This document shows, in pieces, positions 16,415 to 24,251 of a stretch of 43,119 nt of DNA. Made by a program: the position numbers and the translations under genes. The stretch comes from Nocardia arthritidis NBRC 100137 (GTDB lineage: Bacteria; Actinomycetota; Actinomycetes; Mycobacteriales; Mycobacteriaceae), in NCBI RefSeq assembly GCF_001612765.1, contig NZ_BDBB01000056.1, forward strand, positions 1 through 43,119. Reading direction: 5' to 3'. A model generated the notes under the pieces. The model was not told the DNA's origin, searched no databases, and worked only from the letters and a program-made list of their open reading frames with translations. How positions within the stretch are numbered: the first letter of the stretch is position 1; each line of letters starts with the position of its first letter.

Positions 16415-17032
16415 GTGACCCGCGCCGAGCCCGTACCCCGCACGTCCGCCGACAACGGCCCGGATTCCGGGTTTCGCCGCCGCCTGCTCGACGCCATGGC
16501 CGTCGCCGTGCGCGAACGCGGGTACCAGGACTCGACCGTCGCCGACGTGGTCCGCCACGCCCGCACCTCGCGCCGCACCTTCTACGAGCACTTCACCAGC
16601 AAACAGGACTGTTTCATCACCCTGCTGACCGAGCGCAACAAGGAGACGATCCAGCAGATCGATGCCGCGGTCGACCCGCACATGCCGTGGCGCACGCAGG
16701 TGCGCCACGCCATCGAAGCGTGGATACGCACCGCACAGGACGATCCCTCCATCACCCTCAGCTGGATCCGCGTCGTCCCCGCCCTCGGCGAGGACGCCCG
16801 TCACCTACAACGCGAGGTCGGCGAAGCGTTCATCGCCCTGATCCAGAAACTCACCGACACACCGGAATTCGCGGCCGCCGGACTGCGGCCGCCGTCCCGG
16901 CAGGTGGCGACCATCCTGTTCGGCGGCTTCCGGGAACTCATCGCCACCACCGTGGAAGACGGCGGCGACATCGGCGGCATGGTCGAGGTGGCGGTCGAAT
17001 CCGCGATCGCGCTGATCGGACCGCACCCCTAG
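16415..17032 (+). CDS. TetR family regulator of the P450-FMO operon (probable)
   Basis: A GTG start gives 205 aa; GGAG lies rather far upstream, so the start is uncertain by a few codons. The HTH reads RRLLDAMAVAVRERGYQDSTVADVVRHARTSRRTFYEHFTSKQDCFITLL, typical TetR. It begins 83 bases after the monooxygenase stop on the same strand and is probably co-transcribed. Best candidate to bind the paired GGTAC-N6-GTACC sites at 11682-11725. The C-terminal domain should bind the operon substrate or product. Confidence 0.85.
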   Translation: MTRAEPVPRTSADNGPDSGFRRRLLDAMAVAVRERGYQDSTVADVVRHARTSRRTFYEHFTSKQDCFITLLTERNKETIQQIDAAVDPHMPWRTQVRHAIEAWIRTAQDDPSITLSWIRVVPALGEDARHLQREVGEAFIALIQKLTDTPEFAAAGLRPPSRQVATILFGGFRELIATTVEDGGDIGGMVEVAVESAIALIGPHP

Positions 17033-17264
17033 CGCTCGGCCCCGGTGACCGCGTGGAGGTCATCGGGCGGCGACGACGAATGCTCCGCCGGTCAACACCG
17101 GCACCACCGCGCCGCGGCGATCGCCCCTGCACCCAGTTGATCCCCGACCGCGGGCCGCAGCTCCTCGCCGCCGGGACGCAGGCGAGGCCATTCGGCACTA
17201 TCGGCTATCTGCGCAAACTCGCATCCTGGGTCAGATACTGATTCATATCTGTGAAGGAGGCGTC

Positions 17265-18140
17265 GTGAACGTCGTCGCCGGTATCGTTGTTGTCGCCGTA
17301 TTGGCGCTGATCTCCGGAGCGCTGTCTATTCGAGTGGTGACCCAGTACGAGAAAGGCGTCCTTTTTCGCCTGGGACGAGTCATCGCGGTCAGAGAGCCCG
17401 GGCTGAGATTCATCATCCCCGTCGTCGACCGGTTGCGGCTCGTGTCGATGCGCATCATCACCCTCCCGATTCAATCGCAGGGAATCATCACCCGTGACAA
17501 CGTCAGCGTCGACATCTCCGCGGTGGCCTACTTCCGGGTGGTCGATGCCGAGAAGTCGGTGGTCGCGATCGAAAACGTCTACGCGGCGATCGGTCAGATC
17601 GCCCAGACCACACTCCGGAAAGTGGTCGGCCAGCACACCCTCGACCAGGCGCTCGCCGAGACCGACGTCATCAACGCCGATATCCGGCAGATCCTGGATG
17701 CCACCACCTCGGCATGGGGAGTCGAAGTCACGCTGGTCGAGCTCAAGGACATCCAACTGCCCGAAAGCATGCAACGCGCGATGGCCCGGCAAGCCGAAGC
17801 CGAACGCGAGAAGCGAGCGAAGATCATCGCCGCCGAGGGAGAATCGCTCGCCGCGGCTGCGCTGGGCGCTGCCTCCGACACGATGACGGCGCACCCGCTC
17901 GCCCTGCAATTGCGCAACCTACAGACCTTGGTCGAACTGGGAGTGGACAAGAACACCACTGTCGTGTTCCCCGCACCGCTGATGAGTGCAATCGGCGATA
18001 TCGGAGCCTTCTTCGCCCGTGAATCCGCCGCCTCCGCCACCCTGGGTTTCCGCGCTCAGCAGACATCGGCCGGCCCTGCCGAGCCGACCCCATCCGACGG
18101 AGTAGGCACACCCTCACCGATGACACCCACATCCGGGTAA
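17265..18140 (+). CDS. SPFH/band 7 (slipin-like) membrane protein
   Basis: GTG start after AAGGAGG. The product is 291 aa. One N-terminal membrane segment (3-23), then the band 7 domain (VVTQYEKGVLFRLGRV, PGLRFIIPVVDRL, AETDVINADIRQIL, WGVEVTLVELKDIQLPESMQ). A helical stretch (MQRAMARQAEAEREKRAKI) follows and a Pro/Thr-rich tail. This is the slipin/stomatin layout; such proteins oligomerise in membrane microdomains and often partner an NfeD protein, which is absent here. It converges on the pseudogene block to its right. The 230 bases before it hold no gene that I can support. Confidence 0.9.
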   Translation: MNVVAGIVVVAVLALISGALSIRVVTQYEKGVLFRLGRVIAVREPGLRFIIPVVDRLRLVSMRIITLPIQSQGIITRDNVSVDISAVAYFRVVDAEKSVVAIENVYAAIGQIAQTTLRKVVGQHTLDQALAETDVINADIRQILDATTSAWGVEVTLVELKDIQLPESMQRAMARQAEAEREKRAKIIAAEGESLAAAALGAASDTMTAHPLALQLRNLQTLVELGVDKNTTVVFPAPLMSAIGDIGAFFARESAASATLGFRAQQTSAGPAEPTPSDGVGTPSPMTPTSG

Positions 18141-18225
18141 CTTGTCCCCGCTCCTGGCGGCCGCCGCCGTTCCGCCTTCGCCGCGCCGCGCCGCCCACTT
18201 CACCGAGGTGGTGGCCGTGCGTGGC

Positions 18226-18480
18226 CGCGGTCACCCGGGCGGCCCCGCCTCGGCGGGCGTCGAGCAGCAGCAGAAGTTCGACGAGGTGGTCGTTCACCGG
18301 CGGCGAAGTCGGCTGCGCGACATAGACGTCGTCGTCCCGGACTCGGTCGGCGATCGGTCGGACTTCACCATCGGGAAGCCGCTCGATCGCGCAGTCGGCG
18401 GACGCGACGTCCGGCAAGTCGGCGATAGCGGTTGCCAGTTGCGGATCGGCGTTGCCGGAAAGAACCCGAATCGAGGTCAT
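18226..18480 (-). pseudogene. prs: Truncated ribose-phosphate pyrophosphokinase (PRPP synthetase)
   Basis: ATG at 18480 opens an intact PrsA N-terminus: VLSGNADPQLATAIADLP, CAIERLPDGEVRPIADRVRD, VYVAQPTSPPVNDHLVELLL. The matching sequence stops near residue 85 (ARVTA); what follows is not Prs, and the rest of the roughly 310-residue enzyme, including the PRPP site, is missing. It lies just after the phosphoribosyltransferase-hydrolase remnant on the same strand, suggesting a former nucleotide-salvage set. Confidence 0.7.
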
Positions 18481-18529
18481 GGTCGCGTCTCCGTGCGTCC
18501 GGTGCCCTGTCGACCGCCGGTGCGGGCGA

Positions 18530-18858
18530 CAGTTGAGCCACCAGCCAGTCACGCGCGAGTTCGGCGGCCTTTTCCAATGCGCCCGGTTCGGCGAACAAGT
18601 GCGTGGCACCGGGCACCACCGTGAGCGCGGTTTCACACGACATCTCCTGTGCCGCCGAACGATTGAGCTCCAGCACCGAATAGTCGTGCCCACCCACGAT
18701 CAGCAGCGTCGGCGTCCGCACCGCCGGAAGTGCACAGCAGCGGGATATCGAAACCCTTGCCCGATCGACCTCCTCCTCCGGAGTGAGGGGCGCGTCCAGC
18801 GCCCGTGCGACTTCGTAGGCCACGGGGACGCCACCGCGGGGTAGGCCCACCACGACGG
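18530..18858 (-). pseudogene. Deleted phosphoribosyltransferase-hydrolase fusion (Rv0571c-like)
   Basis: The frame begins VVGLPRGGVPVAYEVARALDAPL, from the phosphoribosyltransferase domain. After about 20 unrelated residues it jumps to the hydrolase end (PTLLIVGGHDYSVLELNRSA through GATHLFAEPGALEKAAELAR). Intact relatives, such as M. tuberculosis Rv0571c of the DosR regulon, have over 400 residues. Both the N-terminus and a large middle part are deleted. It abuts the stop codon of the universal stress gene, so the upstream deletion edge is about 18858. Confidence 0.65.
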
Positions 18859-19749
18859 TCAGGGCTCACGCGCGACGATGACCGGGCATTCCACCGAATT
18901 CACCAGCGCCGACGTGACGGAACGGTGCAGAATTCCGGTCGCGCCCTTGCGGCCACAGCTACCCACTACCAGCAACTGCGCGCTGCGCGCTTCGTCCGTC
19001 AGACAGCGAACCGGGCTGTCGTGCGCCAGAATTCGCCGTACCGGTACCTCCGGATATCGCTCGCCGAATCCCGCGAGATTCTCTGCCAACGCCGCGTCTT
19101 CCAGCTCCCGCACAGCCTCCCAGGAGGGAATGAGATTGGTTCCGCGCGTATCGCTCCATGCGTGCAACGCGATCAACTCCACCTCGCGACGCGATGCCTC
19201 GTCGAACGCCAGTCGCACCGCTGATCCGCAGTCGCGTGTTCCTTTCACTCCGACGAGGACCGGCATACCCGCGGACTCCGCATCCGTAGCGGGGGCGGAG
19301 CGAACGACGGCGACCGGGCAGTGGGCGTTCTTGATCACGGCTGTGCTCACCGACCCGGGCAACCGGCGGGTGAAGGCCCCGAGACCACGGTGGCCGAAGA
19401 CCACCATTCGCGACAATCGCGAACGATCTGTCAGGTACGCCACGATCGGATCGTCGATCAGTTCGGTTTCCACTGTCAGTGTCTCGTCGGGCGCGGCTTT
19501 GCGAGCTATATCGCGGGACTTGGCGAGTATTCGCTCCCCGTTCCGTCGCCGCACTGCGTCGGTGTCGGTCGACCAAGAGCCCGGACCGAAGCCGGTCCGC
19601 ACGGAAGCCACGATGCGCAGTCCGCGCCGGTACAGCGCCGCGTCCGCCGCCGCCCATGCCACCGCATGGTAGGAGAAAGCGGAACCGTCGACGGCGACGA
19701 CGGTGGGTCGGCCGCATTGTTCGCACGGTGAGGTTATGTTCTCCGCCAT
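18859..19749 (-). CDS. Universal stress protein with two Usp domains
   Basis: The product is 296 aa, typical of tandem Usp proteins in DosR regulons. Domain 1 (about 15-150) has VAVDGS and the ATP-binding GHRGLGAFTRRLPGS (G-x2-G-x9-GS). Domain 2 (about 162-296) has VGVKGT and VGSCGRKGATGILHRS, in which the second glycine pair is only partly kept. AAGGTG precedes the ATG. It starts three bases after the stop of DUF1918 copy 1, so the two form an operon probably driven from the DevR-like box at 20114. Confidence 0.9.
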   Translation of the reverse strand: MAENITSPCEQCGRPTVVAVDGSAFSYHAVAWAAADAALYRRGLRIVASVRTGFGPGSWSTDTDAVRRRNGERILAKSRDIARKAAPDETLTVETELIDDPIVAYLTDRSRLSRMVVFGHRGLGAFTRRLPGSVSTAVIKNAHCPVAVVRSAPATDAESAGMPVLVGVKGTRDCGSAVRLAFDEASRREVELIALHAWSDTRGTNLIPSWEAVRELEDAALAENLAGFGERYPEVPVRRILAHDSPVRCLTDEARSAQLLVVGSCGRKGATGILHRSVTSALVNSVECPVIVAREP

Positions 19750-19752
19750 AAT

Positions 19753-20052
19753 TCACCTTGTAGCTCGGACTGTCCTACATGAGCGCCCGCGGGCCTCGCG
19801 GCAGGTCGGCTCGCCCGACAGTGCCTGGGGGACAGATGCGCCTCCGCGATTTCTGCCTGCGCACGCAGTCGGGGTGACTACATGTGCGTCCGGCCCGGGA
19901 CAGGTGAGTGCTCGATGGCCGGTATCGGTCCAGTGCGCGAGGTAGGGCGGCGTTCCGTCGGTGCTGTGCACTTCCTCGATGGGATCGTGCCGGATCGCGC
20001 CGCCGAGATTGCGGCCTTCTACTATCAGCGCGTCCCTTACCTTCGCGTGCAT
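19753..20052 (-). CDS. DUF1918 protein, copy 1, with altered C-terminus
   Basis: Start MHAKVRDALIVEGRNLGG chosen for GGAGGAGGT just upstream. The conserved DUF1918 core (PIEEVHSTDGTPPYLAHWTDTGHRALTCPGPDAHVV) is complete; the family is a small SH3-like fold of unknown function, frequent in DosR-type regulons. After HVV the DNA still aligns with copy 2 (31796-32074) but five bases are missing, so the tail is read in a different frame to a stop three bases before the stress protein ATG. The core is probably functional; the tail is doubtful. Confidence 0.75.
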   Translation of the reverse strand: MHAKVRDALIVEGRNLGGAIRHDPIEEVHSTDGTPPYLAHWTDTGHRALTCPGPDAHVVTPTACAGRNRGGASVPQALSGEPTCREARGRSCRTVRATR

Positions 20053-20113
20053 GCGAGCGACCTCCTCCGTTCCCCCGCCCGACTCATCGTGCAATCTGCC
20101 GCACACCGAGGGT

Positions 20114-20128
20114 AGGGCCATTGGTCGC
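20114..20128 (-). promoter_or_regulatory. DevR-box-like site upstream of DUF1918 copy 1 and uspA
   Basis: On the minus strand GCGACCAATGGCCCT fits the DevR/DosR box pattern (GGGACTWWAGTCCC) at about 10 of 14 positions, 62 bases before the DUF1918 ATG. An 18-base block containing it (20111-20128) is identical upstream of DUF1918 copy 2. A second, weaker match, GTGGACCCGATGCCCC, lies at 20178-20193. Binding is inferred. Confidence 0.5.
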
Positions 20129-20267
20129 TGGTCGACGCTGCGCTCGGCGTCATGTGAGGCCATTTGTTGTTCTCACGGTGGACCCGATGCCCCTATCGCC
20201 GGGGCCACTCGGCGCACGCTCGGATCATCGGATCCAGCATGCCCTGACCGGCTGGCGGGAGGTCGCC

Positions 20268-20577
20268 ATGCGTTCAAATGATCTCGCTGCCCAGGCACGT
20301 CGGATATGGCGGAGATGATCGCCACATCAGGTGGTGACCCCTACCGGGTGCGTTCCTGCGAGAAGGCCGCTCGGTCCGTCGCCGGGTATCCCGTGGACAT
20401 CGGCACCCTCGACCGACTAAGGACTGATGGCGATCCCGGCCGTCGGCGCCCACACCGCCGACCGGCTCTTGGAGCTGCGCCGCACCGGCCACCTCGCGGC
20501 ATTGGAGGAACTGCACGCTCAGTTGCCCGCCGGACTGCGGGCACTGCTGGGTATTCCAAGGCTCGGGCCGCGCCGGG
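20268..20577 (+). pseudogene. polX: Frameshifted and truncated PolX-type DNA polymerase N-terminus
   Basis: GGGAGG precedes an ATG opening MRSNDLAAQARRI. The match then moves to a second frame (MAEMIATSGGDPYRVRSCEK and AARSVAGYPVDIGTL), and then to a third (MAIPAVGAHTADRLLELRRTGHL, then ALEELHAQLPAGLRALLGIP, RLGPRRA). Together they are the first roughly 100 residues, with helix-hairpin-helix motifs, of bacterial PolX. Two frame changes and loss of everything after the second HhH make this a dead gene. Confidence 0.75.
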
Positions 20578-20599
20578 CCACCGAAAACCGATCACGCGT

Positions 20600-20790
20600 G
20601 CCAGTTGGGGATGCAGCGCATGACCCACGATAGAGCTCTCCAGGCCGGCGCTGTCGAGCATCCGTCGCGAGCGGATCGCCAGTTCTGCCAGGTTACCGCT
20701 GTCGAGCCGGATGGCGGCGTGGCATTGCCGACCGTGGCGCTCGATGAGCGGGAAGGAGCCCAACGTCACCTGTGCCGGTGACATTGGCAT
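20600..20790 (-). pseudogene. Possible nicotinate phosphoribosyltransferase (PncB2-like) fragment
   Basis: On the minus strand AIRLDSGNLAELAIRSRRML and DSAGLESSI (about 20629-20715) match the conserved VRLDSGDLAALA.R.R.ILD.AGL block of nicotinate phosphoribosyltransferases. Flanking sequence is degenerate and there is no start or full domain. PncB2 (Rv0573c) is a neighbour of Rv0571c in the M. tuberculosis DosR regulon, which fits the other relics here. The evidence is one short block. Confidence 0.45.
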
Positions 20791-20878
20791 CTCACTCGAA
20801 GTGTCGTGTCCACGAGAGGATTTTTGTAGTTCCAGCAAACAGACAGCAGCCTGAGACGCTGCCGGGGACAGGTTCGCG

Positions 20879-22234
20879 ATGACCGAATTGGGCCCGCTGG
20901 ACACGGGCTTCATGGAGATGGAAGACACCGACCGCCGGGTCAGCCTCGGTATCGGTACGGTGGCGATCGTCGAGGGTCCGTCGCCGTCCAGGGACGAACT
21001 GCGCGGCTGGCTGGATCGCGGACTGGAGCGGCACGCACGGCTGCGACAACGGGTCCGGCGCGTGCCGTGGGACGTCAAAGCTCCGGTGTGGGAGGAAGAC
21101 CCGGATTTCGATCTGCACCATCACATTCGGTGGACCGCGTTACCGGCCCCGGGTGGCGAGCGGGAGTTACAGGAGCTGATAGCGACCGAACTGACCGAAC
21201 GGCTGGATCGTGACCATCCGCTGTGGGAAGTGGTCGTGGTCGACCAGTTGACCGACGACCGCTGGGTGATGATCCTCAAAGCCCACCACACCATGGTCGA
21301 CGGCATCTCCGAGCTCACACTGCTCGAAAGCTTCTGCGACCCCACCGCTATCGACGTCGGCGAGCACCGCAGGCCGAATGGAAAACGTTCGGGCGCGGGG
21401 ATGCTGAAACTCTTGAAAAGAGCGATTCGGGCACCTGTGGCCATCCCGCGTTCCGCCGTGGCGACCGTGCGCACTTTGGCGCCGGTGTTGTACGCGGCGA
21501 TCGCGCCGGCAAGCGAGTCCTCACTCAACGGCCCTATCGGGCGTCAGCGGCGTTACACGGTGGCGCGAACCATGCTCCCGCAGGTGCGGGAGATAGCGAC
21601 GGCTTTCGATGTCACCGTCAACGATGTCGCGGTGGCTGCCATCGCCGCCGCCTACCGACGATTGCTGCTCAGCCGCGGCGAACATCCCACCCCCACCGAA
21701 CTGCGCATCGTCGTACCGGTCTCGACACGAACGACGGAGGCGAAACAGGTGCTCGACAACCGCGTCTCCGCGGTGATCGCTCATCTGCCGATCGAACTCG
21801 ACCAGCCCGTGGAGCGTCTGATCGCCGTCCACGAACAGATCGGGATGCACCGAGCCCGGGGTGAAGCCGATGCCGAGAGATCGGTGCTCTCATTCTCCCG
21901 GCGGCTGCCGTTCGGGATCGTGGCCGAAGTGTTCCGGCTGGCGGTCTCCTTTCCTCAGCGCGGCGTCGTCGCACTGGCGACCAACATTCCCGGTCCGCGG
22001 CACCGTCTGACTCTCGGCGGCCGGAAAGTGATCGAGTTGTGGCCCTGCATCCCGATCGCCATGCGGGTGCGCACGACGATCGCGATCCTCAGCTACCTCG
22101 ACCGGCTGACTTTCGGCATCACCGGTGACTACGACACGACCCCCGACATCGAGACGATGTCCTCGAGCATCACGACCGAGATCGCGGTGCTGCTGGCCCA
22201 CGCCCGCGACCGGCAACTCTCCCGACGACCGTGA
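20879..22234 (+). CDS. Wax ester synthase/diacylglycerol acyltransferase (WS/DGAT), copy 1
   Basis: The product is 451 aa, standard length. The N-terminus MTELGPLDTGFMEMEDTD is the family opening; the catalytic HHxxxDG is HHTMVDG (136-142). Further blocks: SLNGPIGRQRRYTVARTML, NDVAVAAIAAAYRRLL, ATNIPGPRHRLTLGGRK. It transfers acyl groups from acyl-CoA to diacylglycerol or fatty alcohol to make storage lipid at the inner membrane; mycobacterial Tgs1 does this under DosR control. The gene is followed by an MFS transporter with a GTGA overlap. No clear DevR box was found directly upstream. Confidence 0.93.
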   Translation: MTELGPLDTGFMEMEDTDRRVSLGIGTVAIVEGPSPSRDELRGWLDRGLERHARLRQRVRRVPWDVKAPVWEEDPDFDLHHHIRWTALPAPGGERELQELIATELTERLDRDHPLWEVVVVDQLTDDRWVMILKAHHTMVDGISELTLLESFCDPTAIDVGEHRRPNGKRSGAGMLKLLKRAIRAPVAIPRSAVATVRTLAPVLYAAIAPASESSLNGPIGRQRRYTVARTMLPQVREIATAFDVTVNDVAVAAIAAAYRRLLLSRGEHPTPTELRIVVPVSTRTTEAKQVLDNRVSAVIAHLPIELDQPVERLIAVHEQIGMHRARGEADAERSVLSFSRRLPFGIVAEVFRLAVSFPQRGVVALATNIPGPRHRLTLGGRKVIELWPCIPIAMRVRTTIAILSYLDRLTFGITGDYDTTPDIETMSSSITTEIAVLLAHARDRQLSRRP

Positions 22235-23970
22235 CCGGTCCTGAGCCGCGACGCCGGTACCGCCACCGCTCGATCACGGCACGCGAAGTGAGTCCGGAAC
22301 CGCAACCGGCACCACACGCCGATCCGGCGAACGCGGCAACCAGCCACGGCCTGCTGGTCGTACTCGCCCTCGCCCTCGCCTTCACGATCACCGTACTGGA
22401 CCCCCTCGTGCTCAGCTTGAACCTGCCGCAAGTGAGCCGGGACCTGAGTGTGCCGCCGCAACTCGCCGGTTTGCTCGGCGGAACGGCGACCCTGGTGATG
22501 GCCGCCGCCGTCCTCGCCGCAGGCAATCTCGGAGATGCCTACGGGCTCAAGCGGCTGTTGATGATCGGTCTGAGCATCGTGACGGTCGCCGACCTGCTCT
22601 CCCTGCTCTCACCCGGCTACGGATACCTCTTCGCGATGCGTGTACTCGCCGGTCTCGGGATGACAGCGCTGCTCGGTGTGCCGCTGGCCCTGCTGAAGAC
22701 ATCGGTACCGGAGCAGAAGCGCCCGACCACCATCGGTGTCTTCATGGCGGTGGAAATGATCCTGTGCGGTGTGATCCCGGCGCTCACGGGCTGGATGGTG
22801 ACCGCTGTCGGCTGGCGATCGCTGTTCTTGGTCACCCCATCGCTGTCGTTGCTCGCGCTGTGGCTGACCGCCGTCTACGTGCCGGAGTCATCCGGCCGGC
22901 AGCGCTCCCGGCTCGACGTGATCGGCGTGGCTTTGATCGGTTCGGCGCTGCTCGGCATCGTCATCGGCATCGCCGCCGCACAGAAAGGCGTTTCCCGGCC
23001 GGAAACACTGCTACCGCTTGCGTTCGGTGGGGTGGCGGCGACCGCGTTCGTGCTTCATGAACGACGTACACCCGAACCCGCCTTGGACTTGACGCTGTTC
23101 CGCAGCCCGACGTTCAGTGTCGCTCTGGCGGCGGCGCTCACCCTCAACTTCCTGTCCGCCGGATTCGGAGTCGCGCTCGGGCAGTTCGGGGGCAAGGTGC
23201 TGTCACTGTCGCCGGAGGCCATCGGCACGCTGTATCTGCCCGGCACACTGCTCATCGCGGGCGCCGTAACCGTGGCCGGGCGCCTGGTGGGCGTCTACAG
23301 CCCACGACCGGTGTTGATCGCCGGGCTGTCGCTGCTCTCCGCGAGCGGACTGCTGATGGCGGGAACGGCGAGTCCTACAATGGCGCTGTGGTTGCTGGTG
23401 CTGGCCACGTGGTTGTGCAATCTCGGCGCACTGGTCACCTCGACTTCGGTGTCCGAAATGGTGCTGTCGGAAGCACCGCCCGGACATTCCGGTACGGTCG
23501 CTTCCGTTCAGCTGGCCTCCGGGATGACCGGCTATGCCTTGGGACCCACCGTTTACCTCCTGCTGCTGAACATCTTCTTCCGGCGGGAATGGCTGGCGGA
23601 CGCGCACTCACGCGCACTGTCGGCCACCACCGCCGAGCGGGCGGTCGACGCCGCGCGCAGCGCGGTGGCGCACAGTCCGGGCAGCGCTGGTTACGACCCC
23701 CACCTGCTGCGGCAAGCGGCTGGGCTGCGGCTCGATGTGGACTTCGCGGATGCCCTTCGGCTCACCATGCTGACCGTCAGCTTCCTACCGATCGCCGTGG
23801 CCGTGGCGGCGCTGCTTCTCGTGCGTCGCCGCACCGAACACGGCGCCTCGGCTTCCCAGTGTTCTGGAGCAGAGCACGAGAGCGGCATGGCAGCGGGTTC
23901 CGCGATCGACCCTGACCCCCGACGCCGCGCCGACCGCACCAGTAGGGGCCTTAAGCCCCCGGATGAATAG
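22231..23970 (+). CDS. MFS transporter, 14-helix drug:H+ antiporter (DHA2) type
   Basis: GTG start overlapping the WS/DGAT stop. The product is 579 aa with about 14 hydrophobic helices and motif A as GNLGDAYGLKR in the loop after helix 2. The first helix reads LLVVLALALAFTITVLDPLVLSLNLPQVS, the usual DHA2 opening. The C-terminal 40 residues are polar and are encoded partly by the DevR-like box of the next small gene. Coupling to a lipid acyltransferase suggests export or redistribution of a lipid or toxic acyl compound, but the substrate cannot be read from sequence. Confidence 0.88.
   Translation: MTGPEPRRRYRHRSITAREVSPEPQPAPHADPANAATSHGLLVVLALALAFTITVLDPLVLSLNLPQVSRDLSVPPQLAGLLGGTATLVMAAAVLAAGNLGDAYGLKRLLMIGLSIVTVADLLSLLSPGYGYLFAMRVLAGLGMTALLGVPLALLKTSVPEQKRPTTIGVFMAVEMILCGVIPALTGWMVTAVGWRSLFLVTPSLSLLALWLTAVYVPESSGRQRSRLDVIGVALIGSALLGIVIGIAAAQKGVSRPETLLPLAFGGVAATAFVLHERRTPEPALDLTLFRSPTFSVALAAALTLNFLSAGFGVALGQFGGKVLSLSPEAIGTLYLPGTLLIAGAVTVAGRLVGVYSPRPVLIAGLSLLSASGLLMAGTASPTMALWLLVLATWLCNLGALVTSTSVSEMVLSEAPPGHSGTVASVQLASGMTGYALGPTVYLLLLNIFFRREWLADAHSRALSATTAERAVDAARSAVAHSPGSAGYDPHLLRQAAGLRLDVDFADALRLTMLTVSFLPIAVAVAALLLVRRRTEHGASASQCSGAEHESGMAAGSAIDPDPRRRADRTSRGLKPPDE
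23945..23960 (+). promoter_or_regulatory. DevR-box-like site upstream of micropeptide copy 1
   Basis: GGGGCCTTAAGCCCCC matches SGGGACTWWAGTCCCS at 14 of 16 positions; the two changes are symmetrical (A to C and T to C). It lies inside the last codons of the MFS gene and ends 78 bases before the ATG of the 29-residue peptide. The same box at the same distance precedes copy 2. Confidence 0.65.
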
Positions 23971-24038
23971 CCAACTCCTCTACAACTTCGATGCGCCTCG
24001 GGACGATAGTCGAAGTCACAGATCACGAAGGAGCTCTC

Positions 24039-24128
24039 ATGGATTGGCCGACCGCCGCAGTCGTAATCGCCGCCATCATCGCGGCCATGGTCATCGCGAC
24101 CACCTATCTATCCGCCAGGAAGCCGTAG
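24039..24128 (+). CDS. 29-residue single-pass membrane peptide, copy 1
   Basis: The sequence is MDWPTAAVVIAAIIAAMVIA followed by TTYLSARKP. GAAGGAG lies seven bases upstream of the ATG. Residues 5-26 form one hydrophobic helix; the basic ending RKP predicts N-outside, C-inside. A second copy at 33533 differs at only four residues, two of them in the helix core, and most DNA differences are conservative, which argues for selection at the protein level. I do not recognise the family. Size recalls accessory subunits such as KdpF or CydX, but the sequence does not match them. A DevR-like box upstream suggests induction by hypoxia or stress. Confidence 0.7.
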   Translation: MDWPTAAVVIAAIIAAMVIATTYLSARKP

Positions 24129-24251
24129 GTCCGTCGCACGCGGCTGGCGCAGCATCCGCTCCGCTGGGGGTGTGCTGTCGGGCTGTGGCTGGGCCGGACT
24201 CCTCGGTTGCTCAACGCGGCGCTGCCCAGGGCCGCCGCGCTCCACCCTCGT

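Noticed and set aside
24039..24128. Micropeptide as KdpF, CydX or MetS
   Set aside because: Similar in length and topology only; none of the typical residues of those subunits is present and no kdp, cyd or importer gene is next to either copy.
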